64,000 bases of DNA. It comes from Parapristionchus giblindavisi (Eukaryota; Nematoda; Chromadorea; Rhabditida; Diplogasteridae). The stretch spans positions 62,001 to 126,000 of the forward strand of contig CALSFV010000237.1 of NCBI GenBank assembly GCA_943737045.1, given 5' to 3'. Numbering within the stretch: position 1 is the first letter of the stretch; every line of letters starts with the position of its first letter. The notes under the pieces are model-generated. The model was given only the letters and a program-made list of their open reading frames with translations, was not told where the DNA came from and did no database searches. Shown piece after piece: positions 11,812 to 26,571 of the stretch. The position numbers were made by a program, and so were the translations under genes.

Positions 11812-13095
11812 ATGTCAAACTGTAATGCTGTGTTGATTCCACAATGCAATAAGTACAAAAGTAGCTTTCACTCTGATAAGACCAAAACAATACCTGAAAT
11901 GAAAAATTTTCTGCTAAACCCAGCGTGTCATATACCAAACGAAAGAGCAAAAAATTCTGAGTATTTTGCACGTTCCCATGTTGAACAACGGCCACTTCAG
12001 CCGAATTAACAAAATTGAATTATGCTTTTTTGGCAATAAAGAATTCGTGTCAAGTTAATATATTATCGAATCTTATCGTAGCATATACCACGTGAAAGAG
12101 CAAAAAATTCTGAATAATCTACACTTCAGTTCATGTCAAACTGTAATGCTGTGTTGATTCCACAATGCAATAAGTACAAAAGTAGCTTTCACTCTGATAA
12201 GACCAAAACAATACCTGAAATGAAAAATTTTCTGCTAAACCCAGCGTGTCATATACCAAACGAAAGAGCAATAAATTCTGAGTATTTTGCACGTTCCCAT
12301 GTTGAACAACGGCCACTTCAGCCGAATTAACAAAATTGAATTATGCTTTTTTGGCAATAAAGAATTCGTGTCAAGTTAATATATTATCGAATCTTATCGT
12401 AGCATATACCACGTGAAAGAGCAAAAAATTCTGAATAATCTACACATCAGTTCATGTCAAACTGTAATGCTGTGTTGATTCCACAATGCAATAAGTACAA
12501 AAGTAGCTTTCACTCTGATAAGACCAAAACAATACCTGAAATGAAAAATTTTCTGCTAAACCCAGCGTGTCATATACCAAACGAAAGAGCAATAAATTCT
12601 GAGTATTTTGCACGTTCCCATGTTGAACAACGGCCACTTCAGCCGAATTAACAAAATTGAATTATGCTTTTTTGGCAATAAAGAATTCGTGTCAAGTTAA
12701 TATATTATCGAATCTTATCGTAGCATATACCACGTGAAAGAGCAAAAAATTCTGAATAATCTACACTTCAGTTCATGTCAAACTGTAATGCTGTGTTGAT
12801 TCCACAATGCAATAAGTACAAAAGTAGCTTTCACTCTGATAAGAACAAAACAATACCTGAAATGAAAAAATTTCTGCTAAACCCAGCATGTCATATACCA
12901 AACGAAAGAGCAAAAAATTCTGAGTATTTTGCACGTTCCCATGTTGAACAACGGCCACTTCAGCCGAATTAACAAAATTGAATTATGCTTTTTTGGCAAT
13001 AAAGAATTCGTGTCAAGTTAATATATTATCGAATCTTATCGTAGCATATACCACGTGAAAGAGCAAAAAATTCTGAATAATCTACACTTCAGTTC
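11812..13095 (+). repeat. Higher-order word beta (N-I-I-K), copy 1
   Basis: Four 321-bp monomers, 1284 bp. The second I unit is preceded by ACACATCAG instead of ACACTTCAG. The last unit is K type, with AAGAACAAAA, GAAAAAATTTC and CAGCATG together. Confidence 0.85.
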
Positions 13096-14379
13096 ATGTC
13101 AAACTGTAATGCTGTGTTGATTCCACAATGCAATAAGTACAAAAGTAGCTTTCACTCTGATAAGACCAAAACAATACCTGAAATGAAAAATTTTCTGCTA
13201 AACCCAGCGTGTCATATACCAAACGAAAGAGCAAAAAATTCTGAGTATTTTGCACGTTCCCATGTTGAACAACGGCCACTTCAGCCGAATTAACAAAATT
13301 GAATTATGCTTTTTTGGCAATAAAGAATTCGTGTCAAGTTAATATATTATCGAATCTTATCGTAGCATATACCACGTGAAAGAGCAAAAAATTCTGAATA
13401 ATCTACACTTCAGTTCATGTCAAACTGTAATGCTGTGTTGATTCCACAATGCAATAAGTACAAAAGTAGCTTTCACTCTGATAAGACCAAAACAATACCT
13501 GAAATGAAAAATTTTCTGCTAAACCCAGCGTGTCATATACCAAACGAAAGAGCAATAAATTCTGAGTATTTTGCACGTTCCCATGTTGAACAACGGCCAC
13601 TTCAGCCGAATTAACAAAATTGAATTATGCTTTTTTGGCAATAAAGAATTCGTGTCAAGTTAATATATTATCGAATCTTATCGTAGCATATACCACGTGA
13701 AAGAGCAAAAAATTCTGAATAATCTACACATCAGTTCATGTCAAACTGTAATGCTGTGTTGATTCCACAATGCAATAAGTACAAAAGTAGCTTTCACTCT
13801 GATAAGACCAAAACAATACCTGAAATGAAAAATTTTCTGCTAAACCCAGCGTGTCATATACCAAACGAAAGAGCAATAAATTCTGAGTATTTTGCACGTT
13901 CCCATGTTGAACAACGGCCACTTCAGCCGAATTAACAAAATTGAATTATGCTTTTTTGGCAATAAAGAATTCGTGTCAAGTTAATATATTATCGAATCTT
14001 ATCGTAGCATATACCACGTGAAAGAGCAAAAAATTCTGAATAATCTACACTTCAGTTCATGTCAAACTGTAATGCTGTGTTGATTCCACAATGCAATAAG
14101 TACAAAAGTAGCTTTCACTCTGATAAGAACAAAACAATACCTGAAATGAAAAAATTTCTGCTAAACCCAGCATGTCATATACCAAACGAAAGAGCAAAAA
14201 ATTCTGAGTATTTTGCACGTTCCCATGTTGAACAACGGCCACTTCAGCCGAATTAACAAAATTGAATTATGCTTTTTTGGCAATAAAGAATTCGTGTCAA
14301 GTTAATATATTATCGAATCTTATCGTAGCATATACCACGTGAAAGAGCAAAAAATTCTGAATAATCTACACTTCAGTTC
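13096..14379 (+). repeat. Higher-order word beta (N-I-I-K), copy 2
   Basis: Direct tandem neighbour of copy 1 with the same four diagnostic monomers in order, including ACACATCAG before the second I unit and the three-change K unit at 14059. Confidence 0.85.
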
Positions 14380-15662
14380 ATGTCAAACTGTAATGCTGTG
14401 TTGATTCCACAATGCAATAAGTACAAAAGTAGCTTTCACTCTGATAAGACCAAAACAATACCTGAAATGAAAAATTTTCTGCTAAACCCAGCGTGTCATA
14501 TACCAAACGAAAGAGCAATAAATTCTGAGTATTTTGCACGTTCCCATGTTGAACAACGGCCACTTCAGCCGAATTAACAAAATTGAATTATGCTTTTTTG
14601 GCAATAAAGAATTCGTGTCAAGTTAATATATTATCGAATCTTATCGTAGCATATACCACGTGAAAGAGCAAAAAATTCTGAATAATCTACACTTCAGTTC
14701 ATGTCAAACTGTAATGCTGTGTTGATTCCACAATGCAATAAGTACAAAAGTAGCTTTCACTCTGATAAGACCAAAACAATACCTGAAATGAAAAATTTTC
14801 TGCTAAACCCAGCGTGTCATATACCAAACGAAAGAGCAAAAAATTCTGAGGATTTTGCACGTTCCCATGTTGAACAACGGCCACTTCAGCCGAATTAACA
14901 AAATTGAATTATGCTTTTTTGGCAATAAAGAATTCGTGTCAAGTTAATATATTATCGAATCTTATCGTAGCATATACCACGTGAAAGAGCAAAAATTCTG
15001 AATAATCTACACTTCAGTTCATGTCAAACTGTAATGCTGTGTTGATTCCACAATGCAATAAGTACAAAAGTAGCTTTCACTCTGATAAGACCAAAACAAT
15101 ACCTGAAATGAAAAATTTTCTGCTAAACCCAGAATGTCATATACCAAACGAAAGAGCAAAAAATTCTGAGTATTTTGCACGTTCCCATGTTGAACAACGG
15201 CCACTTCAGCCGAATTAACAAAATTGAATTATGCTTTTTTGGCAATAAAGAATTCGTGTCAAGTTAATATATTATCGAATCTTATCGTAGCATATACCAC
15301 GTGAAAGAGCAAAAAATTCTGAATAATCTACACTTCAGTTCATGTCAAACTGTAATGCTGTGTTGATTCCACAATGCAATAAGTACAAAAGTAGCTTTCA
15401 CTCTGATAAGACCAAAACAATACCTGAAATGAAAAATTTTCTGCTAAACCCAGCGTGTCATATACCAAACGAAAGAGCAATAAATTCTGAGTATTTTGCA
15501 CGTTCCCATGTTGAACAACGGCCACTTCAGCCGAATTAACAAAATTGAATTATGCTTTTTTGGCAATAAAGAATTCGTGTCAAGTTAATATATTATCGAA
15601 TCTTATCGTAGCATATACCACGTGAAAGAGCAAAAAATTCTGAATAATCTACACTTCAGTTC
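14380..15662 (+). repeat. Partial alpha word (I-D-E-I)
   Basis: Alpha word lacking its leading N monomer. The D unit at 14701 is plain (ACACTTCAG before it) and is 320 bp. It follows directly on a beta word, so the join marks an unequal-exchange junction. Confidence 0.75.
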
Positions 15663-16624
15663 ATGTCAAACTGTAATGCTGTGTTGATTCCACAATGCAA
15701 TAAGTACAAAAGTAGCTTTCACTCTGATAAGACCAAAACAATACCTGAAATGAAAAATTTTCTGCTAAACCCAGCGTGTCATATACCAAACGAAAGAGCA
15801 AAAAATTCTGAGGATTTTGCACGTTCCCATGTTGAACAACGGCCACTTCAGCCGAATTAACAAAATTGAATTATGCTTTTTTGGCAATAAAGAATTCGTG
15901 TCAAGTTAATATATTATCGAATCTTATCGTAGCATATACCACGTGAAAGAGCAAAAATTCTGAATAATCTACACTTCAGTTCATGTCAAACTGTAATGCT
16001 GTGTTGATTCCACAATGCAATAAGTACAAAAGTAGCTTTCACTCTGATAAGACCAAAACAATACCTGAAATGAAAAATTTTCTGCTAAACCCAGAATGTC
16101 ATATACCAAACGAAAGAGCAAAAAATTCTGAGTATTTTGCACGTTCCCATGTTGAACAACGGCCACTTCAGCCGAATTAACAAAATTGAATTATGCTTTT
16201 TTGGCAATAAAGAATTCGTGTCAAGTTAATATATTATCGAATCTTATCGTAGCATATACCACGTGAAAGAGCAAAAAATTCTGAATAATCTACACTTCAG
16301 TTCATGTCAAACTGTAATGCTGTGTTGATTCCACAATGCAATAAGTACAAAAGTAGCTTTCACTCTGATAAGACCAAAACAATACCTGAAATGAAAAATT
16401 TTCTGCTAAACCCAGCGTGTCATATACCAAACGAAAGAGCAATAAATTCTGAGTATTTTGCACGTTCCCATGTTGAACAACGGCCACTTCAGCCGAATTA
16501 ACAAAATTGAATTATGCTTTTTTGGCAATAAAGAATTCGTGTCAAGTTAATATATTATCGAATCTTATCGTAGCATATACCACGTGAAAGAGCAAAAAAT
16601 TCTGAATAATCTACACTTCAGTTC
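15663..16624 (+). repeat. Partial alpha word (D-E-I)
   Basis: Alpha word lacking N and I. It is in tandem with the D-E-I end of the preceding partial word, so it looks like a three-monomer duplication of D-E-I. The D unit is again 320 bp. Confidence 0.75.
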
Positions 16625-18228
16625 ATGTCAAACTGTAATGCTGTGTTGATTCCACAATGCAATAAGTACAAAAGTAGCTTTCACTCTGATAAGACCAAAA
16701 CAATACCTGAAATGAAAAATTTTCTGCTAAACCCAGCGTGTCATATACCAAACGAAAGAGCAAAAAATTCTGAGTATTTTGCACGTTCCCATGTTGAACA
16801 ACGGCCACTTCAGCCGAATTAACAAAATTGAATTATGCTTTTTTGGCAATAAAGAATTCGTGTCAAGTTAATATATTATCGAATCTTATCGTAGCATATA
16901 CCACGTGAAAGAGCAAAAAATTCTGAATAATCTACACTTCAGTTCATGTCAAACTGTAATGCTGTGTTGATTCCACAATGCAATAAGTACAAAAGTAGCT
17001 TTCACTCTGATAAGACCAAAACAATACCTGAAATGAAAAATTTTCTGCTAAACCCAGCGTGTCATATACCAAACGAAAGAGCAATAAATTCTGAGTATTT
17101 TGCACGTTCCCATGTTGAACAACGGCCACTTCAGCCGAATTAACAAAATTGAATTATGCTTTTTTGGCAATAAAGAATTCGTGTCAAGTTAATATATTAT
17201 CGAATCTTATCGTAGCATATACCACGTGAAAGAGCAAAAAATTCTGAATAATCTACACATCAGTTCATGTCAAACTGTAATGCTGTGTTGATTCCACAAT
17301 GCAATAAGTACAAAAGTAGCTTTCACTCTGATAAGACCAAAACAATACCTGAAATGAAAAAATTTCTGCTAAACCCAGCGTGTCATATACCAAACGAAAG
17401 AGCAAAAAATTCTGAGGATTTTGCACGTTCCCATGTTGAACAACGGCCACTTCAGCCGAATTAACAAAATTGAATTATGCTTTTTTGGCAATAAAGAATT
17501 CGTGTCAAGTTAATATATTATCGAATCTTATCGTAGCATATACCACGTGAAAGAGCAAAAATTCTGAATAATCTACACTTCAGTTCATGTCAAACTGTAA
17601 TGCTGTGTTGATTCCACAATGCAATAAGTACAAAAGTAGCTTTCACTCTGATAAGACCAAAACAATACCTGAAATGAAAAATTTTCTGCTAAACCCAGAA
17701 TGTCATATACCAAACGAAAGAGCAAAAAATTCTGAGTATTTTGCACGTTCCCATGTTGAACAACGGCCACTTCAGCCGAATTAACAAAATTGAATTATGC
17801 TTTTTTGGCAATAAAGAATTCGTGTCAAGTTAATATATTATCGAATCTTATCGTAGCATATACCACGTGAAAGAGCAAAAAATTCTGAATAATCTACACT
17901 TCAGTTCATGTCAAACTGTAATGCTGTGTTGATTCCACAATGCAATAAGTACAAAAGTAGCTTTCACTCTGATAAGACCAAAACAATACCTGAAATGAAA
18001 AATTTTCTGCTAAACCCAGCGTGTCATATACCAAACGAAAGAGCAATAAATTCTGAGTATTTTGCACGTTCCCATGTTGAACAACGGCCACTTCAGCCGA
18101 ATTAACAAAATTGAATTATGCTTTTTTGGCAATAAAGAATTCGTGTCAAGTTAATATATTATCGAATCTTATCGTAGCATATACCACGTGAAAGAGCAAA
18201 AAATTCTGAATAATCTACACTTCAGTTC
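16625..18228 (+). repeat. Higher-order word alpha (N-I-D-E-I), copy 2
   Basis: 1604 bp. The D unit at 17267 also has GAAAAAATTTC and a preceding ACACATCAG, so it appears to be a D/K recombinant. The same D form recurs in the copy at 22721. Confidence 0.85.
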
Positions 18229-19832
18229 ATGTCAAACTGTAATGCTGTGTTGATTCCACAATGCAATAAGTACAAAAGTAGCTTTCACTCTGATAAGACC
18301 AAAACAATACCTGAAATGAAAAATTTTCTGCTAAACCCAGCGTGTCATATACCAAACGAAAGAGCAAAAAATTCTGAGTATTTTGCACGTTCCCATGTTG
18401 AACAACGGCCACTTCAGCCGAATTAACAAAATTGAATTATGCTTTTTTGGCAATAAAGAATTCGTGTCAAGTTAATATATTATCGAATCTTATCGTAGCA
18501 TATACCACGTGAAAGAGCAAAAAATTCTGAATAATCTACACTTCAGTTCATGTCAAACTGTAATGCTGTGTTGATTCCACAATGCAATAAGTACAAAAGT
18601 AGCTTTCACTCTGATAAGACCAAAACAATACCTGAAATGAAAAATTTTCTGCTAAACCCAGCGTGTCATATACCAAACGAAAGAGCAATAAATTCTGAGT
18701 ATTTTGCACGTTCCCATGTTGAACAACGGCCACTTCAGCCGAATTAACAAAATTGAATTATGCTTTTTTGGCAATAAAGAATTCGTGTCAAGTTAATATA
18801 TTATCGAATCTTATCGTAGCATATACCACGTGAAAGAGCAAAAAATTCTGAATAATCTACACTTCAGTTCATGTCAAACTGTAATGCTGTGTTGATTCCA
18901 CAATGCAATAAGTACAAAAGTAGCTTTCACTCTGATAAGACCAAAACAATACCTGAAATGAAAAATTTTCTGCTAAACCCAGCGTGTCATATACCAAACG
19001 AAAGAGCAAAAAATTCTGAGGATTTTGCACGTTCCCATGTTGAACAACGGCCACTTCAGCCGAATTAACAAAATTGAATTATGCTTTTTTGGCAATAAAG
19101 AATTCGTGTCAAGTTAATATATTATCGAATCTTATCGTAGCATATACCACGTGAAAGAGCAAAAATTCTGAATAATCTACACTTCAGTTCATGTCAAACT
19201 GTAATGCTGTGTTGATTCCACAATGCAATAAGTACAAAAGTAGCTTTCACTCTGATAAGACCAAAACAATACCTGAAATGAAAAATTTTCTGCTAAACCC
19301 AGAATGTCATATACCAAACGAAAGAGCAAAAAATTCTGAGTATTTTGCACGTTCCCATGTTGAACAACGGCCACTTCAGCCGAATTAACAAAATTGAATT
19401 ATGCTTTTTTGGCAATAAAGAATTCGTGTCAAGTTAATATATTATCGAATCTTATCGTAGCATATACCACGTGAAAGAGCAAAAAATTCTGAATAATCTA
19501 CACTTCAGTTCATGTCAAACTGTAATGCTGTGTTGATTCCACAATGCAATAAGTACAAAAGTAGCTTTCACTCTGATAAGACCAAAACAATACCTGAAAT
19601 GAAAAATTTTCTGCTAAACCCAGCGTGTCATATACCAAACGAAAGAGCAATAAATTCTGAGTATTTTGCACGTTCCCATGTTGAACAACGGCCACTTCAG
19701 CCGAATTAACAAAATTGAATTATGCTTTTTTGGCAATAAAGAATTCGTGTCAAGTTAATATATTATCGAATCTTATCGTAGCATATACCACGTGAAAGAG
19801 CAAAAAATTCTGAATAATCTACACTTCAGTTC
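18229..19832 (+). repeat. Higher-order word alpha (N-I-D-E-I), copy 3
   Basis: 1604 bp, with a plain D unit at 18871 and the usual E unit (CCCAGAATG) at 19191. It is in direct tandem with copy 2. It is followed by one extra I monomer (19833-20153) before the next beta word. Confidence 0.85.
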
Positions 19833-20153
19833 ATGTCAAACTGTAATGCTGTGTTGATTCCACAATGCAATAAGTACAAAAGTAGCTTTCACTCTGATAA
19901 GACCAAAACAATACCTGAAATGAAAAATTTTCTGCTAAACCCAGCGTGTCATATACCAAACGAAAGAGCAATAAATTCTGAGTATTTTGCACGTTCCCAT
20001 GTTGAACAACGGCCACTTCAGCCGAATTAACAAAATTGAATTATGCTTTTTTGGCAATAAAGAATTCGTGTCAAGTTAATATATTATCGAATCTTATCGT
20101 AGCATATACCACGTGAAAGAGCAAAAAATTCTGAATAATCTACACTTCAGTTC

Positions 20154-21437
20154 ATGTCAAACTGTAATGCTGTGTTGATTCCACAATGCAATAAGTACAA
20201 AAGTAGCTTTCACTCTGATAAGACCAAAACAATACCTGAAATGAAAAATTTTCTGCTAAACCCAGCGTGTCATATACCAAACGAAAGAGCAAAAAATTCT
20301 GAGTATTTTGCACGTTCCCATGTTGAACAACGGCCACTTCAGCCGAATTAACAAAATTGAATTATGCTTTTTTGGCAATAAAGAATTCGTGTCAAGTTAA
20401 TATATTATCGAATCTTATCGTAGCATATACCACGTGAAAGAGCAAAAAATTCTGAATAATCTACACTTCAGTTCATGTCAAACTGTAATGCTGTGTTGAT
20501 TCCACAATGCAATAAGTACAAAAGTAGCTTTCACTCTGATAAGACCAAAACAATACCTGAAATGAAAAATTTTCTGCTAAACCCAGCGTGTCATATACCA
20601 AACGAAAGAGCAATAAATTCTGAGTATTTTGCACGTTCCCATGTTGAACAACGGCCACTTCAGCCGAATTAACAAAATTGAATTATGCTTTTTTGGCAAT
20701 AAAGAATTCGTGTCAAGTTAATATATTATCGAATCTTATCGTAGCATATACCACGTGAAAGAGCAAAAAATTCTGAATAATCTACACATCAGTTCATGTC
20801 AAACTGTAATGCTGTGTTGATTCCACAATGCAATAAGTACAAAAGTAGCTTTCACTCTGATAAGACCAAAACAATACCTGAAATGAAAAATTTTCTGCTA
20901 AACCCAGCGTGTCATATACCAAACGAAAGAGCAATAAATTCTGAGTATTTTGCACGTTCCCATGTTGAACAACGGCCACTTCAGCCGAATTAACAAAATT
21001 GAATTATGCTTTTTTGGCAATAAAGAATTCGTGTCAAGTTAATATATTATCGAATCTTATCGTAGCATATACCACGTGAAAGAGCAAAAAATTCTGAATA
21101 ATCTACACTTCAGTTCATGTCAAACTGTAATGCTGTGTTGATTCCACAATGCAATAAGTACAAAAGTAGCTTTCACTCTGATAAGAACAAAACAATACCT
21201 GAAATGAAAAAATTTCTGCTAAACCCAGCATGTCATATACCAAACGAAAGAGCAAAAAATTCTGAGTATTTTGCACGTTCCCATGTTGAACAACGGCCAC
21301 TTCAGCCGAATTAACAAAATTGAATTATGCTTTTTTGGCAATAAAGAATTCGTGTCAAGTTAATATATTATCGAATCTTATCGTAGCATATACCACGTGA
21401 AAGAGCAAAAAATTCTGAATAATCTACACTTCAGTTC
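20154..21437 (+). repeat. Higher-order word beta (N-I-I-K), copy 3
   Basis: 1284 bp, with ACACATCAG before the second I unit (20796) and a K unit at 21117. It is followed by the partial alpha word I-D-E-I. Confidence 0.85.
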
Positions 21438-22720
21438 ATGTCAAACTGTAATGCTGTGTTGATTCCACAATGCAATAAGTACAAAAGTAGCTTTCACTCT
21501 GATAAGACCAAAACAATACCTGAAATGAAAAATTTTCTGCTAAACCCAGCGTGTCATATACCAAACGAAAGAGCAATAAATTCTGAGTATTTTGCACGTT
21601 CCCATGTTGAACAACGGCCACTTCAGCCGAATTAACAAAATTGAATTATGCTTTTTTGGCAATAAAGAATTCGTGTCAAGTTAATATATTATCGAATCTT
21701 ATCGTAGCATATACCACGTGAAAGAGCAAAAAATTCTGAATAATCTACACTTCAGTTCATGTCAAACTGTAATGCTGTGTTGATTCCACAATGCAATAAG
21801 TACAAAAGTAGCTTTCACTCTGATAAGACCAAAACAATACCTGAAATGAAAAATTTTCTGCTAAACCCAGCGTGTCATATACCAAACGAAAGAGCAAAAA
21901 ATTCTGAGGATTTTGCACGTTCCCATGTTGAACAACGGCCACTTCAGCCGAATTAACAAAATTGAATTATGCTTTTTTGGCAATAAAGAATTCGTGTCAA
22001 GTTAATATATTATCGAATCTTATCGTAGCATATACCACGTGAAAGAGCAAAAATTCTGAATAATCTACACTTCAGTTCATGTCAAACTGTAATGCTGTGT
22101 TGATTCCACAATGCAATAAGTACAAAAGTAGCTTTCACTCTGATAAGACCAAAACAATACCTGAAATGAAAAATTTTCTGCTAAACCCAGAATGTCATAT
22201 ACCAAACGAAAGAGCAAAAAATTCTGAGTATTTTGCACGTTCCCATGTTGAACAACGGCCACTTCAGCCGAATTAACAAAATTGAATTATGCTTTTTTGG
22301 CAATAAAGAATTCGTGTCAAGTTAATATATTATCGAATCTTATCGTAGCATATACCACGTGAAAGAGCAAAAAATTCTGAATAATCTACACTTCAGTTCA
22401 TGTCAAACTGTAATGCTGTGTTGATTCCACAATGCAATAAGTACAAAAGTAGCTTTCACTCTGATAAGACCAAAACAATACCTGAAATGAAAAATTTTCT
22501 GCTAAACCCAGCGTGTCATATACCAAACGAAAGAGCAATAAATTCTGAGTATTTTGCACGTTCCCATGTTGAACAACGGCCACTTCAGCCGAATTAACAA
22601 AATTGAATTATGCTTTTTTGGCAATAAAGAATTCGTGTCAAGTTAATATATTATCGAATCTTATCGTAGCATATACCACGTGAAAGAGCAAAAAATTCTG
22701 AATAATCTACACTTCAGTTC
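21438..22720 (+). repeat. Partial alpha word (I-D-E-I)
   Basis: Alpha word lacking the leading N. It begins an 11-monomer stretch (about 21438-24966) whose subtype order matches 15342-18870. The offset is 6096 bp, which is 19 units less three one-base deletions. Confidence 0.8.
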
Positions 22721-24324
22721 ATGTCAAACTGTAATGCTGTGTTGATTCCACAATGCAATAAGTACAAAAGTAGCTTTCACTCTGATAAGACCAAAACAAT
22801 ACCTGAAATGAAAAATTTTCTGCTAAACCCAGCGTGTCATATACCAAACGAAAGAGCAAAAAATTCTGAGTATTTTGCACGTTCCCATGTTGAACAACGG
22901 CCACTTCAGCCGAATTAACAAAATTGAATTATGCTTTTTTGGCAATAAAGAATTCGTGTCAAGTTAATATATTATCGAATCTTATCGTAGCATATACCAC
23001 GTGAAAGAGCAAAAAATTCTGAATAATCTACACTTCAGTTCATGTCAAACTGTAATGCTGTGTTGATTCCACAATGCAATAAGTACAAAAGTAGCTTTCA
23101 CTCTGATAAGACCAAAACAATACCTGAAATGAAAAATTTTCTGCTAAACCCAGCGTGTCATATACCAAACGAAAGAGCAATAAATTCTGAGTATTTTGCA
23201 CGTTCCCATGTTGAACAACGGCCACTTCAGCCGAATTAACAAAATTGAATTATGCTTTTTTGGCAATAAAGAATTCGTGTCAAGTTAATATATTATCGAA
23301 TCTTATCGTAGCATATACCACGTGAAAGAGCAAAAAATTCTGCATAATCTACACATCAGTTCATGTCAAACTGTAATGCTGTGTTGATTCCACAATGCAA
23401 TAAGTACAAAAGTAGCTTTCACTCTGATAAGACCAAAACAATACCTGAAATGAAAAAATTTCTGCTAAACCCAGCGTGTCATATACCAAACGAAAGAGCA
23501 AAAAATTCTGAGGATTTTGCACGTTCCCATGTTGAACAACGGCCACTTCAGCCGAATTAACAAAATTGAATTATGCTTTTTTGGCAATAAAGAATTCGTG
23601 TCAAGTTAATATATTATCGAATCTTATCGTAGCATATACCACGTGAAAGAGCAAAAATTCTGAATAATCTACACTTCAGTTCATGTCAAACTGTAATGCT
23701 GTGTTGATTCCACAATGCAATAAGTACAAAAGTAGCTTTCACTCTGATAAGACCAAAACAATACCTGAAATGAAAAATTTTCTGCTAAACCCAGAATGTC
23801 ATATACCAAACGAAAGAGCAAAAAATTCTGAGTATTTTGCACGTTCCCATGTTGAACAACGGCCACTTCAGCCGAATTAACAAAATTGAATTATGCTTTT
23901 TTGGCAATAAAGAATTCGTGTCAAGTTAATATATTATCGAATCTTATCGTAGCATATACCACGTGAAAGAGCAAAAAATTCTGAATAATCTACACTTCAG
24001 TTCATGTCAAACTGTAATGCTGTGTTGATTCCACAATGCAATAAGTACAAAAGTAGCTTTCACTCTGATAAGACCAAAACAATACCTGAAATGAAAAATT
24101 TTCTGCTAAACCCAGCGTGTCATATACCAAACGAAAGAGCAATAAATTCTGAGTATTTTGCACGTTCCCATGTTGAACAACGGCCACTTCAGCCGAATTA
24201 ACAAAATTGAATTATGCTTTTTTGGCAATAAAGAATTCGTGTCAAGTTAATATATTATCGAATCTTATCGTAGCATATACCACGTGAAAGAGCAAAAAAT
24301 TCTGAATAATCTACACTTCAGTTC
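22721..24324 (+). repeat. Higher-order word alpha (N-I-D-E-I), copy 4
   Basis: 1604 bp. It has the D/K recombinant monomer at 23363, like copy 2, plus a private change TGCATAATC just upstream at about 23341. That change is absent from copy 2, so it arose after the duplication. Confidence 0.85.
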
Positions 24325-25608
24325 ATGTCAAACTGTAATGCTGTGTTGATTCCACAATGCAATAAGTACAAAAGTAGCTTTCACTCTGATAAGACCAAAA
24401 CAATACCTGAAATGAAAAATTTTCTGCTAAACCCAGCGTGTCATATACCAAACGAAAGAGCAAAAAATTCTGAGTATTTTGCACGTTCCCATGTTGAACA
24501 ACGGCCACTTCAGCCGAATTAACAAAATTGAATTATGCTTTTTTGGCAATAAAGAATTCGTGTCAAGTTAATATATTATCGAATCTTATCGTAGCATATA
24601 CCACGTGAAAGAGCAAAAAATTCTGAATAATCTACACTTCAGTTCATGTCAAACTGTAATGCTGTGTTGATTCCACAATGCAATAAGTACAAAAGTAGCT
24701 TTCACTCTGATAAGACCAAAACAATACCTGAAATGAAAAATTTTCTGCTAAACCCAGCGTGTCATATACCAAACGAAAGAGCAATAAATTCTGAGTATTT
24801 TGCACGTTCCCATGTTGAACAACGGCCACTTCAGCCGAATTAACAAAATTGAATTATGCTTTTTTGGCAATAAAGAATTCGTGTCAAGTTAATATATTAT
24901 CGAATCTTATCGTAGCATATACCACGTGAAAGAGCAAAAAATTCTGAATAATCTACACATCAGTTCATGTCAAACTGTAATGCTGTGTTGATTCCACAAT
25001 GCAATAAGTACAAAAGTAGCTTTCACTCTGATAAGACCAAAACAATACCTGAAATGAAAAATTTTCTGCTAAACCCAGCGTGTCATATACCAAACGAAAG
25101 AGCAATAAATTCTGAGTATTTTGCACGTTCCCATGTTGAACAACGGCCACTTCAGCCGAATTAACAAAATTGAATTATGCTTTTTTGGCAATAAAGAATT
25201 CGTGTCAAGTTAATATATTATCGAATCTTATCGTAGCATATACCACGTGAAAGAGCAAAAAATTCTGAATAATCTACACTTCAGTTCATGTCAAACTGTA
25301 ATGCTGTGTTGATTCCACAATGCAATAAGTACAAAAGTAGCTTTCACTCTGATAAGAACAAAACAATACCTGAAATGAAAAAATTTCTGCTAAACCCAGC
25401 ATGTCATATACCAAACGAAAGAGCAAAAAATTCTGAGTATTTTGCACGTTCCCATGTTGAACAACGGCCACTTCAGCCGAATTAACAAAATTGAATTATG
25501 CTTTTTTGGCAATAAAGAATTCGTGTCAAGTTAATATATTATCGAATCTTATCGTAGCATATACCACGTGAAAGAGCAAAAAATTCTGAATAATCTACAC
25601 TTCAGTTC
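24325..25608 (+). repeat. Higher-order word beta (N-I-I-K), copy 4
   Basis: 1284 bp with the full set of diagnostic changes (second I unit at 24967, K unit at 25288). It is followed by one I monomer and then two S monomers (25930, 26251) that interrupt the zone. Confidence 0.85.
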
Positions 25609-25929
25609 ATGTCAAACTGTAATGCTGTGTTGATTCCACAATGCAATAAGTACAAAAGTAGCTTTCACTCTGATAAGACCAAAACAATACCTGAAATGAA
25701 AAATTTTCTGCTAAACCCAGCGTGTCATATACCAAACGAAAGAGCAATAAATTCTGAGTATTTTGCACGTTCCCATGTTGAACAACGGCCACTTCAGCCG
25801 AATTAACAAAATTGAATTATGCTTTTTTGGCAATAAAGAATTCGTGTCAAGTTAATATATTATCGAATCTTATCGTAGCATATACCACGTGAAAGAGCAA
25901 AAAATTCTGAATAATCTACACTTCAGTTC

Positions 25930-26571
25930 ATGTCAAACTGTAATGCTGTGTTGATTCCACAATGCAATAAGTACAAAAGTAGCTTTCACTCTGATAAGAC
26001 CAAAACAATACCTGAAATGAAATATTTTCTGCTAAACCCATCGTGTCATATACCAAACGAAAGAGCAAAAAATTCTGAGTATTTTGCACGTTCCCATGTT
26101 GAACAACGGCCAATTCAGCCGAATTAACAAAATTGAATTATGCTTTTTGGGCAATAAAGAATTCGTGTCAAGTTAATATATTATCGAATCTTATCGTAGC
26201 ATATACCACGTGAAAGAGCAAAAAATTCTGAATAATCTACACTTCAGTTCATGTCAAACTGTAATGCTGTGTTGATTCCACAATGCAATAAGTACAAAAG
26301 TAGCTTTCACTCTGATAAGACCAAAACAATACCTGAAATGAAATATTTTCTGCTAAACCCATCGTGTCATATACCAAACGAAAGAGCAAAAAATTCTGAG
26401 TATTTTGCACGTTCCCATGTTGAACAACGGCCACTTCAGCCGAATTAACAAAATTGAATTATGCTTTTTTGGCAATAAAGAATTCGTGTCAAGTTAATAT
26501 ATTATCGAATCTTATCGTAGCATATACCACGTGAAAGAGCAAAAAATTCTGAATAATCTACACTTCAGTTC
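25930..26571 (+). repeat. Two S monomers inside the alpha/beta zone
   Basis: Two S-type units typical of the left zone, the first with GGCCAATTC. The second ends in CTTTTTTGGC instead of the usual S tail CTTTTTGGGC, so an S-to-N exchange breakpoint lies in its 3' part. They sit just before alpha copy 5, as the S unit at 9887 sits just before alpha copy 1. This supports duplication of the whole junction. Confidence 0.8.
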